A stretch of DNA of 64,000 nucleotides from Streptomyces sp. NRRL B-3428 (GTDB lineage: Bacteria > Actinomycetota > Actinomycetes > Streptomycetales > Streptomycetaceae). The stretch's first letter is position 1. The number at the start of each line of letters is the position of its first letter. Below the pieces are notes generated by a model. That model was not told the DNA's origin and did no database searches. It saw only the letters and a program-made list of their open reading frames with translations. Of the stretch, positions 1-12,387 are shown piece by piece. The DNA lies in NCBI GenBank assembly GCA_000721375.1, contig JOGW01000014.1, forward strand, positions 124,001 to 188,000, given 5' to 3'. The translations under genes were made by a program, and so were the position numbers.

Positions 1-1403
<1,403 letters not shown>

Positions 1404-1482
1404 CGTTTTGTCCCCCCGTGTGTCCTCGGCCGCGTTTCGACCACGTCCATCACGATAGGGGTCCGCGCGGACACTCCCGAAG

Positions 1483-1503
1483 TTATCCACAGGCCTGTGG
1501 ATG
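1483..1503. promoter_or_regulatory. Inverted pair of DnaA-box-like sequences upstream of recQ
   Basis: TTATCCACA at 1483-1491 matches the DnaA-box consensus. It is part of a perfect 18-bp palindrome (1485-1502, ATCCACAGGCCTGTGGAT) whose other half gives a second, imperfect box on the other strand. It lies 82 bp upstream of the recQ start. DnaA binding is inferred from the motif only. Confidence 0.45.
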
Positions 1504-1556
1504 CAGCCGTCCGGGCCCGGCTGTTCCCTGCGCCCCCGGAGCCCACCCGAAACGCC

Positions 1557-1590
1557 GACCGCCCGGCACCCCAACGGGTACCGGGCGGTC
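1557..1590 (-). terminator. Hairpin after nuoN, likely end of the nuo operon
   Basis: A 10-bp perfect stem (GACCGCCCGG at 1557-1566 with CCGGGCGGTC at 1581-1590) encloses a short inner ACCC/GGGT stem. It begins 17 bp past the nuoN stop and is followed on the minus strand by a short T run. Rho-independent-like terminators in Streptomyces often lack a long U tract. Confidence 0.7.
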
Positions 1591-1606
1591 GAGCGCACCC
1601 AGCAGC

Positions 1607-3274
1607 TCAGCGGACGAACACACCCGCCTGGTTCGCCAGGTCCAGGAAGTACTGCGGCGCCACACCCAGGACCAGCGTGACCGCCACACCGACCCCGATC
1701 GCCGTCATCGTCAACGGCGACGGAACCGCCACCGTCGGACCCTCGGGCTTGGGCTCGCTGAAGAACATCAGGACGATGACGCGGATGTAGAAGAACGCCG
1801 CGATCGCGGACGAGATCACACCGACCACGACCAGCGCACCGGCGCCACCCTCCGCTGCCGCCTTGAACACCGCGAACTTGCCCGCGAACCCGGAGGTCAG
1901 CGGAATGCCCGCGAAGGCAAGCAGGAAGACCGCGAAGACGGCCGCGACGAGCGGTGAACGACGGCCCAGACCCGCCCACTTGGACAGGTGGGTGGCCTCG
2001 CCGCCCGCGTCCCGCACCAGCGTGACCACGGCGAACGCGCCGATCGTCACGAAGGAGTAGGCACCCAGGTAGAAGAGCACCGAAGAGATGCCGTCCGGGG
2101 TCGTCGCGATGACACCCGCCAGGATGAAGCCCGCGTGCGCGATCGAGGAGTACGCGAGCAGCCGCTTGATGTCGGTCTGCGTGATCGCGACGATCGCGCC
2201 GAGCAGCATCGTGACGATGGCGACGGCCCACATGACCGGCCGCCAGTCCCAGCGCAGACCCGGCAGGACCACGTAGAGCAGACGGAGCAGCGCACCGAAC
2301 GCCGCGACCTTCGTGGCAGCCGCCATGAAGCCCGTGACCGGGGTCGGAGCGCCCTGGTAGACGTCCGGGGTCCACATGTGGAACGGAACCGCGCCGACCT
2401 TGAAGAGCAGGCCCATGAGGATCAGCGCGGCGCCGATGAGGAGCAGCGCGTCATTGCCCATGGTGTCGGCGAGCGCCGGGTTCACGTTCTGCACCGTGCC
2501 GTCGACGACATCCGCGATCCCGGCGTACGACACCGTGCCCGCGTAGCCGTAGAGGAGCGCGATGCCGAAGAGCAGGAACGCGGAGGAGAACGCACCGAGC
2601 AGGAAGTACTTGACGGCCGCTTCCTGCGACATGAGGCGCTTGCGGCGGGCCACCGCGCACAGCAGGTAGAGCGGCAGCGAGAAGACTTCCAGCGCGATGA
2701 ACAGCGTCAGAAGGTCGTTCGCCGACGGGAAGACCAGCATGCCGCCGATCGCGAAGAGAACGAGCGGGAAGACCTCGGTGGTCGTGAACCCGGCTCGTAC
2801 CGCCGCCTTTTCACTGTCGCTGCCCGGCACCGATGCCGCCTGCGCGGCGAACGAGTCGACCCGGTTGCCGTGCGCTTCGGGGTCGAGCCGCCGCTCGGCA
2901 AAGGTGAAGACCGCCACCAATCCTGCGAGCAGGATCGTGCCCTGCAGGAAGAGCGCCGGACCGTCGACCGCGAGCGCGCCCATGGCCACGATCCCGGACT
3001 TGGTGGTGCCCCGACCGCCGGCGGCGAGCGCCACCACCGCGGCGAACGCGGCGACGAGAGCCACCACCGAGAGGAAGAGCTGCGCGTAGTAGCGCGACTT
3101 CCGCGGGACGAACGCCTCGATCAGGATGCCGACGACCGCGGCACCGATCACGATCAGCGTGGGGGCGATCAGGCTGTACTCGATCTGCGGGGAGTCGATC
3201 TTGGCGATCGGTTCCGCCGCTGCGGCCCACAGGCCGTCGGTTGTCCACAGGCTGTGGACGGCTGTCGCGCTCAC
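1607..3274 (-). CDS. nuoN: NADH-quinone oxidoreductase subunit N
   Basis: Antiporter-like membrane subunit of complex I (NDH-1) and last gene of the nuo operon. The 555-aa product is hydrophobic throughout with about 14 predicted membrane helices, and the proton-conducting core includes the segment [19 protein letters not shown] followed by [15 protein letters not shown]. Its first codon overlaps the nuoM stop by 4 bp (3271-3274), which fixes the start and implies translational coupling. The start region contains a DnaA-box-like palindrome. NuoL, NuoM and NuoN are related subunits; order and N-terminus identify this one as NuoN. Confidence 0.97.
   Translation of the reverse strand: MSATAVHSLWTTDGLWAAAAEPIAKIDSPQIEYSLIAPTLIVIGAAVVGILIEAFVPRKSRYYAQLFLSVVALVAAFAAVVALAAGGRGTTKSGIVAMGALAVDGPALFLQGTILLAGLVAVFTFAERRLDPEAHGNRVDSFAAQAASVPGSDSEKAAVRAGFTTTEVFPLVLFAIGGMLVFPSANDLLTLFIALEVFSLPLYLLCAVARRKRLMSQEAAVKYFLLGAFSSAFLLFGIALLYGYAGTVSYAGIADVVDGTVQNVNPALADTMGNDALLLIGAALILMGLLFKVGAVPFHMWTPDVYQGAPTPVTGFMAAATKVAAFGALLRLLYVVLPGLRWDWRPVMWAVAIVTMLLGAIVAITQTDIKRLLAYSSIAHAGFILAGVIATTPDGISSVLFYLGAYSFVTIGAFAVVTLVRDAGGEATHLSKWAGLGRRSPLVAAVFAVFLLAFAGIPLTSGFAGKFAVFKAAAEGGAGALVVVGVISSAIAAFFYIRVIVLMFFSEPKPEGPTVAVPSPLTMTAIGVGVAVTLVLGVAPQYFLDLANQAGVFVR
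3241..3261. promoter_or_regulatory. DnaA-box-like palindrome inside the start of nuoN
   Basis: TTGTCCACA (3241-3249) is the form preferred by Streptomyces DnaA. It is followed by an inverted, imperfect copy, giving the palindrome GTCCACAGGCTGTGGAC (3243-3259). It falls within codons for the first residues of NuoN, so chance from coding sequence is possible. Confidence 0.3.
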
Positions 3275-4872
3275 TTGGCCGCCACCTCCGGCTCAGGATC
3301 GGGGGTCGGATCCTTTGGATATACGTCGGACAGCGTGTCCTTGACCGCCGGGTCGACCAGTTCGGTCACCGGCTTCGGGTACACGCCGAGGAAGACGAGG
3401 AGAACGATCAGCGGCCCCACGACGAGCAGTTCGCGCAGCTTCAGATCGGGCATCTTGGCGACTTCGAGCTTCACGGGCCCCGTCATCGTCCGCTGGTAGA
3501 GGACCAGGGAGTAGAGGGCGCCGAGCACGATGCCGAAGGTCGCGATGATGCCGATCACCGGGTAGCGCGTGAACGTGCCGACCAGGACCAGGAACTCGCT
3601 CACGAACGGGGCGAGCCCCGGCAGCGAGAGCGTCGCGAGCGAGCCGATCAGGAAGGTGCCGGCGAGGACCGGCGCCACCTTCTGCACCCCGCCGTAGTCC
3701 GCGATGAGCCGCGAACCGCGCCGGGAGATCAGGAATCCGGCCACCAGCATCAACGCGGCGGTCGAAATACCGTGGTTGACCATGTAGAGCGTCGCACCGG
3801 ACTGGCCCTGGGTCGTCATCGCGAAGATGCCCATGATGATGAACCCGAAGTGCGAGATCGACGCGTACGCCACCAGGCGCTTGATGTCCCGCTGGCCGAC
3901 CGCGAGCAGCGCCCCGTACACGATGGAGATCAGTGCGAGCACCAGGACGACCGGTGTCGCCCACTTCGAGGCCTCGGGGAAGAGCTGGAGGCAGAAGCGG
4001 AGCATCGCGAAGGTGCCGACCTTGTCGACAACTGCCGTGATCAGTACGGCCACCGGGGCCGTGGCCTCACCCATCGCGTTCGGCAGCCAGGTGTGCAGCG
4101 GCCACAGCGGGGCCTTCACCGCGAAGGCGAAGAAGAAGCCGAGGAAGAGCAGGCGCTCGGTGTTGGTCGCCATGTTCAGCTCGCCGGCGGCTCGCATCTC
4201 GGCGATCTCGCTGAGCGAGAAGGTGCCCGCGACCACGTAGAGCCCGATCACCGCGGCCAGCATGATCAGGCCGCCGACCAGGTTGTAGAGCAGGAACTTC
4301 ACGGCGGCGTACGAGCGTTGGGCCGCCGCGTTCTGGTCCGAGCCGCTGTGGGCGCGGTCGCCGAAGCCGCCGATGAGGAAGTACATCGGGATGAGCATGG
4401 CTTCGAACAGGATGTAGAAGAGGAAGACGTCGGTGGCCTCGAAGGAGAGGATCACCATCGCTTCCACCATCAGGATCAGGGCGAAGAAGCCCTGGGTCGG
4501 GCGCCACCTGGTGTTGCCCGTCTCCTGCGGGTCCGCGTCGTGCCAGCCCGCCACGATGATGAACGGCATCAGCAGTGCGGTGAGCGCGATGAGCGCCACC
4601 CCGATGCCGTCCACGCCCAGTTCGTAACGGACACCGAAGTCCGCGATCCAGGAGTGCGATTCCTTCAGCTGGTAACGGTCGGTTGAGCCGGTGTTGAAAT
4701 CGATCGCGATGATGGCCGCGAGGACCAGCGTGACGACCGAGAAGGCCAGCGCGAGCCACTTGGCCGCGGTGCGCTTGGCCGCGGGCACGGCGGCGGTGAC
4801 GATCGCACCGACCGCCGGTACCGCGGCCGTCGCCGTGAGCAGCGGAAAGCCTGCGTTCACTACATCGGACAT
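3271..4872 (-). CDS. nuoM: NADH-quinone oxidoreductase subunit M
   Basis: Second of the three antiporter-like proton-channel subunits of complex I. The 533-aa polytopic membrane protein carries the family segments KAPLWPLHTWLPNAMGEA (conserved lysine and transmembrane turn) and QRDIKRLVAYASISHFGF. The C-terminal tail is rich in Pro, Glu and Asp (PKDPTPDPEPEV), presumably cytoplasmic. ATG at 4872 lies 5 bp after the nuoL stop, and its stop overlaps the nuoN start by 4 bp. Confidence 0.97.
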   Translation of the reverse strand: MSDVVNAGFPLLTATAAVPAVGAIVTAAVPAAKRTAAKWLALAFSVVTLVLAAIIAIDFNTGSTDRYQLKESHSWIADFGVRYELGVDGIGVALIALTALLMPFIIVAGWHDADPQETGNTRWRPTQGFFALILMVEAMVILSFEATDVFLFYILFEAMLIPMYFLIGGFGDRAHSGSDQNAAAQRSYAAVKFLLYNLVGGLIMLAAVIGLYVVAGTFSLSEIAEMRAAGELNMATNTERLLFLGFFFAFAVKAPLWPLHTWLPNAMGEATAPVAVLITAVVDKVGTFAMLRFCLQLFPEASKWATPVVLVLALISIVYGALLAVGQRDIKRLVAYASISHFGFIIMGIFAMTTQGQSGATLYMVNHGISTAALMLVAGFLISRRGSRLIADYGGVQKVAPVLAGTFLIGSLATLSLPGLAPFVSEFLVLVGTFTRYPVIGIIATFGIVLGALYSLVLYQRTMTGPVKLEVAKMPDLKLRELLVVGPLIVLLVFLGVYPKPVTELVDPAVKDTLSDVYPKDPTPDPEPEVAAK

Positions 4873-4877
4873 CGTGA

Positions 4878-6776
4878 TCAGACCGCCCTCATCAGCAGGG
4901 TCGCGGCGACGAGTACCGCCGTACCGCCCAACATCGAGACCGCGTAACTGCGTGCGTAGCCGTTCTGCAGCTTGCGCAGCCGGCCCGAGAGCCCGCCGAC
5001 ACCGGCCGCCGTGCCGTTGACGACACCGTCGACCAGGGTGTGGTCGACGTAGACCAGCGAGCGCGTCAGGTGCTCGCCGCCGCGGACCAGGACCACGTGG
5101 TTGAAGTCGTCCTGGAGCAGATCGCGGCGGGCGGCCCGGGTCAGTACGGAACCGCGCGGCGCGGTGACCGGCACCGGACGCTTGCCGTACATGAACCAGG
5201 CGATCGCGACACCGATCAGCAGGACGACCATCGTGGCGCCCGTGATGGCCGGGACGCTGATCACCGGGTGCGGGTGCTCGAAGGAGGTGACCGGCTCAAG
5301 CCACTTCACGAACGACTCGTTCAGGGAGAAGAGACCACCGGCGAACACCGAGCCGAAGGCGAGCACGATCATCGGGATCGTCATCGACTTGGGCGACTCG
5401 TGCGGGTGCGGCTCGTGGCCCTCTGCATCCGGCTGCCAGCGCTTCTCACCGAAGAAGGTCATCAGCATCACGCGGGTCATGTAGAACGCCGTGATGCCCG
5501 CGCCCAGGAGCGCGACCCCGCCGAAGATCCAGCCGCGGATCCCGTCGTCGTACGCGAAGGCCGCCTCGATGATCTTGTCCTTGGACCAGAAGCCCGAGAG
5601 CCCCGGGAAGCCGATGATCGCGAGATAGCCGAGCCCGAACGTGACGAAGGTGACCGGCATGTACTTGCGCAGGCCGCCGTACTTCCTCATGTCGACCTCG
5701 TCGTTCATGCCGTGCATGACCGAACCGGCACCGAGGAAGAGCCCGGCCTTGAAGAAGCCGTGCGTCACCAGGTGCATGATCGCGAAGGCGTAGCCGATCG
5801 GGCCGAGTCCGGCCGCGAGGATCATGTAGCCGATCTGCGACATCGTCGAGCCGGCGAGGGCCTTCTTGATGTCGTCCTTCGCGCAACCGACGATCGCACC
5901 GAAGAGCAGCGTGACCGCTCCGACGATGACCACGGCCAGTTGGGCGTCCGGAGCGCCGTTGAAGATCGCGCCGGAGCGGGTGATCAGGTAGACGCCCGCG
6001 GTCACCATGGTCGCGGCGTGGATGAGGGCCGAGACCGGGGTCGGGCCCTCCATCGCGTCCCCGAGCCAGGACTGCAGCGGCACCTGGGCCGACTTGCCGC
6101 ACGCGGCGAGCAGCAGCATCAGGCCGATCGCCGTCAGCTTGCCTTCACTCGTCTCACCCGTCGCCGCGAGCACGTCGCCGAAGGCGAAGGTCCCGAACGT
6201 GGTGAACATCAGCATGATCGCGATGGACAGGCCCATGTCGCCGACGCGGTTGACCAGGAAGGCCTTCTTCGCCGCGGTGGCCGCGCTGGGCTTGTGCTGC
6301 CAGAAGCCGATGAGCAGGTACGACGCCAGACCGACGCCTTCCCAACCCACGTACAGCAAAAGGTAATTGTCGGCGATGACGAGGATCAGCATCGCCGCGA
6401 GGAACAGGTTCAGATAACCGAAGAAGCGGCGCTTGCGCTCGTCATGCGCCATGTACCCCATCGAGTACAGGTGGATGAGCGAGCCCACGCCGGTGATGAG
6501 GAGCACGAAGGTCATCGACAACTGGTCGAGCTGGAAGGCCACGTCGGCCTGGAAGCCGCCGACCGGGATCCAGCTGAACAGATGCTGGTGCATGGCGCGG
6601 TCCTCGCCGCTGCGGCCCAGCATGTCGCTGAACAGCGCGAGGCCGACACCGAACGAGGCGAAGGCGAGGACAGTGCCGATCACATGACCGGCCTTGTCGA
6701 GCCGGCGCCCGCCGCACAGCAGGACCGCCGCTCCGAGCAGAGGCGCTGCGACAAGCAGCGCAATCAAGTTCTCCAC
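4878..6776 (-). CDS. nuoL: NADH-quinone oxidoreductase subunit L
   Basis: Largest antiporter-like subunit of complex I, 632 aa, with the distal proton channel and the long lateral helix expected near its C-terminus. Visible landmarks are the N-terminal membrane block, the segment [20 protein letters not shown], and [17 protein letters not shown] in the discontinuous helix region. The GTG start at 6776 lies 15 bp after the nuoK stop with an AAGGGG ribosome-binding site slightly far upstream. Length and order fit actinobacterial NuoL. Confidence 0.97.
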   Translation of the reverse strand: MENLIALLVAAPLLGAAVLLCGGRRLDKAGHVIGTVLAFASFGVGLALFSDMLGRSGEDRAMHQHLFSWIPVGGFQADVAFQLDQLSMTFVLLITGVGSLIHLYSMGYMAHDERKRRFFGYLNLFLAAMLILVIADNYLLLYVGWEGVGLASYLLIGFWQHKPSAATAAKKAFLVNRVGDMGLSIAIMLMFTTFGTFAFGDVLAATGETSEGKLTAIGLMLLLAACGKSAQVPLQSWLGDAMEGPTPVSALIHAATMVTAGVYLITRSGAIFNGAPDAQLAVVIVGAVTLLFGAIVGCAKDDIKKALAGSTMSQIGYMILAAGLGPIGYAFAIMHLVTHGFFKAGLFLGAGSVMHGMNDEVDMRKYGGLRKYMPVTFVTFGLGYLAIIGFPGLSGFWSKDKIIEAAFAYDDGIRGWIFGGVALLGAGITAFYMTRVMLMTFFGEKRWQPDAEGHEPHPHESPKSMTIPMIVLAFGSVFAGGLFSLNESFVKWLEPVTSFEHPHPVISVPAITGATMVVLLIGVAIAWFMYGKRPVPVTAPRGSVLTRAARRDLLQDDFNHVVLVRGGEHLTRSLVYVDHTLVDGVVNGTAAGVGGLSGRLRKLQNGYARSYAVSMLGGTAVLVAATLLMRAV

Positions 6777-6791
6777 GATTCAGCGACCCCT

Positions 6792-7091
6792 TTAGAGCTT
6801 CATCAGGCTGGCGTCGTCGACCGAGGCCGAGTGGCGTGCACGGAACAGGGACACGATGATCGCGAGCCCGACCACGACCTCGGCGGCGGCGACGACCATC
6901 GTGAAGAAAGCGATGATCTGGCCGTCGAGATTGCCGTGCATCCGCGAGAACGTCACGAACGCCAGGTTGCAGGCATTGAGCATGAGCTCGATGCACATGA
7001 ACACGACGATCGCGTTCCGCCTGATCAGCACCCCGGTGGCGCCGATCGCGAACAACAGGGCGGCGAGATAGAGGTAGTTGACGGGGTTCAC
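6792..7091 (-). CDS. nuoK: NADH-quinone oxidoreductase subunit K
   Basis: Small membrane subunit of complex I (MrpC-like), 99 aa with three predicted helices and intramembrane glutamates in the second and third ([15 protein letters not shown] and the [14 protein letters not shown] region). These belong to the proton path between the quinone site and the antiporter subunits. The start at 7091 overlaps the nuoJ stop by 4 bp, the usual J-K coupling. Confidence 0.96.
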   Translation of the reverse strand: MNPVNYLYLAALLFAIGATGVLIRRNAIVVFMCIELMLNACNLAFVTFSRMHGNLDGQIIAFFTMVVAAAEVVVGLAIIVSLFRARHSASVDDASLMKL

Positions 7092-7909
7092 TTCGCGGCC
7101 TCCTCTTCCCGGTCGTGGTCCCGGCCGAGCCGCTCCGCCGAGCGCTGCTCGAGAGCCGCCAGGTCACTGAGCGCCTGGCTCGACACGTCGCGGATCTGAC
7201 CGCGCTGACGCAGGGTCTGCATCACCGTGAGCTCGGACGGGGTGCCGTCGGGGAGCAGACCGGCGACATCCACCGCGTTGTGCCGGGCGTAGACACCCGG
7301 GGCCGGCAGCGGCGGGAGGTGCTTGCCCTCGCGTACACGCTGTTCGGCCAGCTCGCGCTGGGTCTTGGCGCGCTCGGTGCGCTCGCGGTGGGTGAGCACC
7401 ATGGCGCCGACGGCGGCGGTGATCAGCAGGGCGCCGGTGATCTCGAAGGCGAACACGTACTTGGTGAAGATCAGAGCCGCGAGGCCCTCGACGTTCCCAC
7501 CCGCGTTCGCCGCGCCGAGTCCGTTGAACTCCGTGATCGAGGCGTTCCCGATGCCCGCGGTGAGCAGCACCGCGAAACCGAGACCGCACAGGGCCGCGAG
7601 CCAACGCTGGCCCTTGATGGTCTCCTTGAGGGAATCGGCCGCCGTGACACCGACGAGCATGACCACGAAGAGGAACAGCATCATGATCGCGCCGGTGTAG
7701 ACGACGACCTGGACGATGCCCAGGAAGTACGCCCCGTTGGCGAGGTAGAACACCGCCAGGATGATCATGGTGCCGGCCAGACACAGCGCACTGTGCACGG
7801 CCTTCTTCATCAGGATCGTGCACAGCGCGCCGATCACGGCGACGGTGCCGAGCACCCAGAACTGGAAGGCCTCACCGGTGGAGGTGGAGTACGCGGCGAG
7901 CGCGCTCAT
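7088..7909 (-). CDS. nuoJ: NADH-quinone oxidoreductase subunit J
   Basis: Membrane subunit of complex I, 273 aa. The first 170 residues form about five helices with the family-typical segment [23 protein letters not shown]. The remaining ~100 residues are a hydrophilic, charged extension ([16 protein letters not shown] and onward) that is long compared with the roughly 180-aa enterobacterial NuoJ. The ATG at 7909 overlaps the nuoI stop by 4 bp. Confidence 0.96.
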   Translation of the reverse strand: MSALAAYSTSTGEAFQFWVLGTVAVIGALCTILMKKAVHSALCLAGTMIILAVFYLANGAYFLGIVQVVVYTGAIMMLFLFVVMLVGVTAADSLKETIKGQRWLAALCGLGFAVLLTAGIGNASITEFNGLGAANAGGNVEGLAALIFTKYVFAFEITGALLITAAVGAMVLTHRERTERAKTQRELAEQRVREGKHLPPLPAPGVYARHNAVDVAGLLPDGTPSELTVMQTLRQRGQIRDVSSQALSDLAALEQRSAERLGRDHDREEEAAK

Positions 7910-8565
7910 GCGCCCACCTCCTCGGACGCGGCCTGCGAAGCGGGTACCTCGCCCTTGGACACCGCCACCTGCTGCACGGTCCCGGGCGCCGCCTCGGTCA
8001 CCAGACCGCGGTAGTAGTCGCCCTCGTCCATACCGGGGTAGATCGCGTGCGGGCTGTCGACCATGGTGTCGTCGAGCCCGGCGAGCAGCTGCTCCTTGGT
8101 GTAAATGAGGTTCGCGCGGCTGGAATCCGCCAGCTCGAACTCATTCGTCATGGTCAGCGCCCGCGTCGGACAGGCCTCGATGCACAGCCCGCACAGGATG
8201 CAGCGGGCGTAGTTGATCTGGTAGACGCGGCCGTAGCGCTCACCGGGCGAGTAGCGCTCCTCGTCCGTGTTGTCCGCGCCCTCGACGTAGATCGCGTCGG
8301 CGGGGCAGGCCCACGCGCAGAGTTCGCACCCGACGCACTTCTCAAGGCCGTCGGGATGACGGTTGAGCTGGTGCCGGCCGTGGAAGCGCGGCGCCGTGGT
8401 CTTCGGCTGCTCCGGGTACTGCTCCGTGAGCCGCTTCTTGAACATGGCCGTGAAGGTCACGGCGAACCCGGACACAGGGTTGTGGAACCCCTGCGTCGTG
8501 TCCTTGCCTTCGACCGGACCGGTCGAACCGGCCGGCTCGATGGACTTCCCAGTTTCCTCAGACAC
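7906..8565 (-). CDS. nuoI: NADH-quinone oxidoreductase subunit I (2x[4Fe-4S])
   Basis: Ferredoxin-like subunit of the complex I connecting domain that passes electrons through clusters N6a and N6b towards NuoB. Two classical motifs are present, [12 protein letters not shown] and [12 protein letters not shown], about 45 residues apart. I chose GTG at 8565 (219 aa) because GAAAGGAGG stands 6-7 bases upstream and the start overlaps the nuoH 3' end by 8 bp. The frame stays open further upstream, but that would only re-read nuoH sequence. Confidence 0.96.
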   Translation of the reverse strand: MSEETGKSIEPAGSTGPVEGKDTTQGFHNPVSGFAVTFTAMFKKRLTEQYPEQPKTTAPRFHGRHQLNRHPDGLEKCVGCELCAWACPADAIYVEGADNTDEERYSPGERYGRVYQINYARCILCGLCIEACPTRALTMTNEFELADSSRANLIYTKEQLLAGLDDTMVDSPHAIYPGMDEGDYYRGLVTEAAPGTVQQVAVSKGEVPASQAASEEVGA

Positions 8566-9904
8566 CGTCAGCCTCCTTTCCGTCACTCCCAGTGTCAGCG
8601 CCACCACTGACAACCAACTCCCGCTCCTGACGCGAGCGTCGACGCGGTACCGGCGGCAGGCTCTGACCGGGCTTCGGCGGTACGGGGAAGCCACCGGCCA
8701 TCGGGTCGAAGACCTCCTCGACCTGCGCGATCTCCGGCTCCTTGGGCTTGCCGCGGAACATGTCCACCACGAAGGACAGCACCAGGAGCGCGAGGACTCC
8801 GCCGCCCACGTACATCACGATCTCGGAGAAGTCGTAGTTCTCGTTGCGCAGCGTGCGCACGGTCGCGACCAGCATCAGCCAGACCACGGAGACCGGGATG
8901 AGCACCTTCCAGCCGAGCTTCATCAGCTGGTCGTAGCGCACACGCGGGAGCGTGCCGCGCAGCCAGATGAAGAAGAACAACAGCAGCTGGACCTTGACGA
9001 TGAACCAGAGCATCGGCCACCAGCCGACGTTGGCGCCTTCCCAGAAGGTGCTGATCGGGTACGGAGCCCGCCAGCCGCCGAGGAACAGGGTGGTCGCGAC
9101 CGCCGAGACCGTCACCATGTTCACGTACTCGGCGAGCATGAAGAGCGCGAACTTGATGGAGGAGTACTCGGTGTTGAAGCCGCCGACCAGGTCGCCCTCG
9201 GACTCCGGCATGTCGAACGGAGCGCGGTTGGTCTCACCGACCATGGTCACGATGTAGAGCAGGAACGACACCGGGAGCAGCAGGATGTACCAGCGGTCGC
9301 CCTGTGCCTCCACGATCGTCGAGGTCGACATCGAGCCCGAGTAGAGGAAGACCGAGGCGAAGGCCGCGCCCATCGCGATCTCGTACGAGATCATCTGCGC
9401 ACAGGAGCGGAGACCACCGAGCAGCGGGTACGTCGAGCCGGAGGACCAGCCCGCGAGCACGATGCCGTAGATGCCGACCGAGGCGACCGCGAGGATGTAG
9501 AGCATCGCGATCGGCAGGTCGGTGAGCTGCATCGTGGTGCGCTGGCCGAAGATCGACACCTGGTTGTTCGCGGGCCCGAAGGGGATCACCGCGATCGCCA
9601 TGAAGGCCGGGATGGCCGCGACGATCGGCGCCAGGATGTACACCACCTTGTCGGCGCGCTTGACGATGACGTCTTCCTTGAGCATCAGCTTCACGCCGTC
9701 CGCGAGGGACTGCAGAAGTCCCCACGGACCATGGCGGTTGGGGCCGATGCGCAGCTGCATCCAGGCGACGACCTTGCGCTCCCACACGATGGAGAGCAGC
9801 ACGGTCACCATCAGGAACGCGAAGCAGAAGACCGCCTTGATGGCCACCAGCCACCAAGGGTCCCGCCCGAAGAGCGAGAGGTCCTCCAGAGCCAGGTGGG
9901 TCAT
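8558..9904 (-). CDS. nuoH: NADH-quinone oxidoreductase subunit H
   Basis: Membrane subunit that forms much of the quinone-binding cavity at the interface with NuoB and NuoD. The 448-aa polytopic protein has the family signatures [21 protein letters not shown] near residue 45 (the cytoplasmic loop) and [20 protein letters not shown] near residue 225. The last ~60 residues form a charged, Pro-rich cytoplasmic tail. The ATG at 9904 overlaps the nuoG stop by 4 bp. Confidence 0.97.
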   Translation of the reverse strand: MTHLALEDLSLFGRDPWWLVAIKAVFCFAFLMVTVLLSIVWERKVVAWMQLRIGPNRHGPWGLLQSLADGVKLMLKEDVIVKRADKVVYILAPIVAAIPAFMAIAVIPFGPANNQVSIFGQRTTMQLTDLPIAMLYILAVASVGIYGIVLAGWSSGSTYPLLGGLRSCAQMISYEIAMGAAFASVFLYSGSMSTSTIVEAQGDRWYILLLPVSFLLYIVTMVGETNRAPFDMPESEGDLVGGFNTEYSSIKFALFMLAEYVNMVTVSAVATTLFLGGWRAPYPISTFWEGANVGWWPMLWFIVKVQLLLFFFIWLRGTLPRVRYDQLMKLGWKVLIPVSVVWLMLVATVRTLRNENYDFSEIVMYVGGGVLALLVLSFVVDMFRGKPKEPEIAQVEEVFDPMAGGFPVPPKPGQSLPPVPRRRSRQERELVVSGGADTGSDGKEADGV

Positions 9905-12387
9905 GACTGCACCTCCAGAGCCGTGGCCGGGCCGATCTTGACCAGATCACCCGGGTGCGCCCCGGTGTCGGATGCGACGCCCCCGCCGACGGAGTTCAGC
10001 GGGAGCCAGACCACTCGGTCCGGCATCTCGGTGACCTGCAGCGGCAGTTGTACGGAGCCGGCGGGACCGGTGACCGCGAGCGCGTCGCCGTCCTTGACCC
10101 CGGCCTCGGCGGCCGTGGCGGCCGAGACCCGGGCGACGGCCGCGTGCCGCGTACCGGCGAGCGCCGTGTCGCCCTCCTGGAGCTTGCCCTGGTCGAGCAG
10201 CAGCCGGTGTCCTGCGAGCACCGCCTCGCCGGAGCCCGGACGGGGCAACTGGCCCCCGGTCTCCAGCGGTTCGGTCGCCCGCGGCCCGTCCCAGGCGCCG
10301 AGGCGGTCGAGTTCGCGGTGGATGCTTCCCTGGTCGGGCAGCGCGAGGTGTACGTCCATGGCGTCCGCGAGCATGTGGAGCACGCGTGCGTCGGTGGGCG
10401 ACAGGGTGCGGGTCATCTGGTCGGGCTTGAGCGCGGCCTCGAACGGCCTTGCCCTGCCCTCCCAGTTGAGGAAGGTTCCGGCCTTCTCGGCGACCGCGGC
10501 CACCGGGAAGACCACGTCCGCGACGTCCGTGACCTCGCTGGGCCGCAGCTCGAAGGAGACCACGAAGGTCTCGCGCAGCGCCTCGCGCGCCCGAGCCGGG
10601 TCCGGCAGATCCGCGACCTCGACACCGGCGACGACCAGCGCGCCGAGCTCGCCGGTCGCGGCGGCCTCGACGATCTGGCCGGTGTCGCGCCCGTAGCGGT
10701 GCGGGAGTTCGGCCACGCCCCAGGCGACGGCCACCTCCTCGCGGGCCCGCGGGTCGGTTGCGGGACGACCTGCCGGAAGCAGAGAGGGCAGCGCGCCCGC
10801 CTCGACGGCGCCGCGCTCACCCGCCCTGCGCGGGATCCAGAGGAGCTGTGCGCCGGTCGCGGTGGCCGCGCGCATCGCCGCGGTCAGCGCGCCCGCCACG
10901 GAGGCGAGCCGCTCACCGACGATGATCACGGACCCTTCGCCGCGCAGCGCCTCGGCCGCGACAGCGCCCTGGTCGTCGAGCCCGAAGCCGGAGGCGAGCG
11001 CGTCGAGCCACTCGGTCTCGGTGCCGGGAGCGGCGGGAAGGAGCGTGCCGCCGGCCTTCTCCAGACCGCGCGTCATGAAGGGTGCGAGACCGAAGGTCCG
11101 CTGCTTGCTCTGGCGCCAGGCCTTGCGCAGCTTGAGGAAGACGCCGGGCGCCTCCTCCTCGGCCTCGATGCCGACGAGCAGAACGGCCGGTGCCTTCTCC
11201 AGCTTCGTGTACGTGACTCCGGAGCCGTCGAGGTCACGGCCGCGCCCCGCCACCGCGGCGGCCAGGAAGTCGGCCTCCTCGGCGGAGTGGACCCGGGCGC
11301 GGAAGTCGACGTCGTTGGTGTCGAGGGCCACGCGCGCGAACTTGCTGTACGCGTAGGAGTCCTCGACGGTCAGCCGCCCTCCGGCCAGAACTCCCGCGCG
11401 CCCGCGGGCCGCGAGCAGCCCCTGAGCAGCGGCTTCCAGAGCCTCGGGCCAGGAGGCGGGCTCCAGCTCCCCGGACTCCCCACGTACGAGAGGCGTGGTC
11501 AGCCGGTCACGCTGCTGCGCGTACCGGAACCCGAACCGCCCCTTGTCGCAGATCCACTCCTCATTGACCTCGGGGTCATTGGCGGCCAGCTTCCGCATGA
11601 CCTTGCCGCGCCGGTGGTCGGTGCGCGTCGCGCACCCACCCGCACAGTGCTCGCACACCGAAGGCGACGACACCAGGTCGAACGGCCGCGACCGGAAGCG
11701 GTACGCGGCCGAAGTCAGCGCGCCCACCGGACAGATCTGGATGGTGTTCCCGGAGAAGTACGACTCGAAGGGGTCGCCCTCACCGGTACCGACCTGCTGC
11801 AGCGCACCGCGCTCGATCAGCTCGATCATCGGGTCGCCCGCGACCTGGTTCGAGAACCGGGTGCAGCGGGCGCAGAGCACACAGCGCTCGCGGTCGAGAA
11901 GGACCTGCGTCGAGATCGGCACCGGCTTCTCGTACGTACGCTTCTTGCCCTCGAAGCGCGAGTCCGACTGGCCGTGCGACATCGCCTGGTTCTGCAGCGG
12001 GCACTCGCCGCCCTTGTCGCAGACCGGGCAGTCGAGCGGGTGGTTGATGAGCAGGAGCTCCATCACACCCTTCTGCGCCTTCTCCGCGGCCGGCGAGGTC
12101 AGGTGGGTCTTGACCACCATGCCGTCGGTGCAGGTGATGGTGCAGGAGGCCATCGGCTTGCGCTGGCCCTCGACATCGACGATGCACTGCCGGCAGGCAC
12201 CGGCCGGGTCGAGCAGCGGATGGTCGCAGAAGCGCGGGATCTCGATGCCGAGCTGTTCGGCGGCCCGGATGACGAGCGTGCCCTTCGGCACGCTCAGCTC
12301 CACGCCGTCGATGGTCAGCGAGACCAGGTCTTCCGGCGGGACCGCCGCCTCTCCGCCCCCTGCGGGAGCGTTCGTCGTGACGGTCAT
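9901..12387 (-). CDS. nuoG: NADH-quinone oxidoreductase subunit G (iron-sulfur, molybdopterin-oxidoreductase fold)
   Basis: Largest peripheral subunit, 828 aa. The N-terminal 2Fe-2S ferredoxin domain (residues ~25-105) has CDHPLL and CRQC. It is followed by the His-Cys region [13 protein letters not shown] (near residue 120), the 4Fe-4S motif CVLCARC (near 168), and the CEHCAGGC motif (near 245) that starts the molybdopterin-oxidoreductase-like half. The C-terminal half is diverged and Ala-rich and is expected to lack cofactor. The start overlaps the nuoF stop by 4 bp. Confidence 0.97.
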   Translation of the reverse strand: MTVTTNAPAGGGEAAVPPEDLVSLTIDGVELSVPKGTLVIRAAEQLGIEIPRFCDHPLLDPAGACRQCIVDVEGQRKPMASCTITCTDGMVVKTHLTSPAAEKAQKGVMELLLINHPLDCPVCDKGGECPLQNQAMSHGQSDSRFEGKKRTYEKPVPISTQVLLDRERCVLCARCTRFSNQVAGDPMIELIERGALQQVGTGEGDPFESYFSGNTIQICPVGALTSAAYRFRSRPFDLVSSPSVCEHCAGGCATRTDHRRGKVMRKLAANDPEVNEEWICDKGRFGFRYAQQRDRLTTPLVRGESGELEPASWPEALEAAAQGLLAARGRAGVLAGGRLTVEDSYAYSKFARVALDTNDVDFRARVHSAEEADFLAAAVAGRGRDLDGSGVTYTKLEKAPAVLLVGIEAEEEAPGVFLKLRKAWRQSKQRTFGLAPFMTRGLEKAGGTLLPAAPGTETEWLDALASGFGLDDQGAVAAEALRGEGSVIIVGERLASVAGALTAAMRAATATGAQLLWIPRRAGERGAVEAGALPSLLPAGRPATDPRAREEVAVAWGVAELPHRYGRDTGQIVEAAATGELGALVVAGVEVADLPDPARAREALRETFVVSFELRPSEVTDVADVVFPVAAVAEKAGTFLNWEGRARPFEAALKPDQMTRTLSPTDARVLHMLADAMDVHLALPDQGSIHRELDRLGAWDGPRATEPLETGGQLPRPGSGEAVLAGHRLLLDQGKLQEGDTALAGTRHAAVARVSAATAAEAGVKDGDALAVTGPAGSVQLPLQVTEMPDRVVWLPLNSVGGGVASDTGAHPGDLVKIGPATALEVQS

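Noticed and set aside
5040..7199. 719-aa plus-strand open frame opposite nuoL/nuoK
   Set aside because: It is the mirror frame of membrane proteins (runs of His, Arg, Gln and Glu in place of hydrophobic helices) and has no domain or ribosome-binding site.
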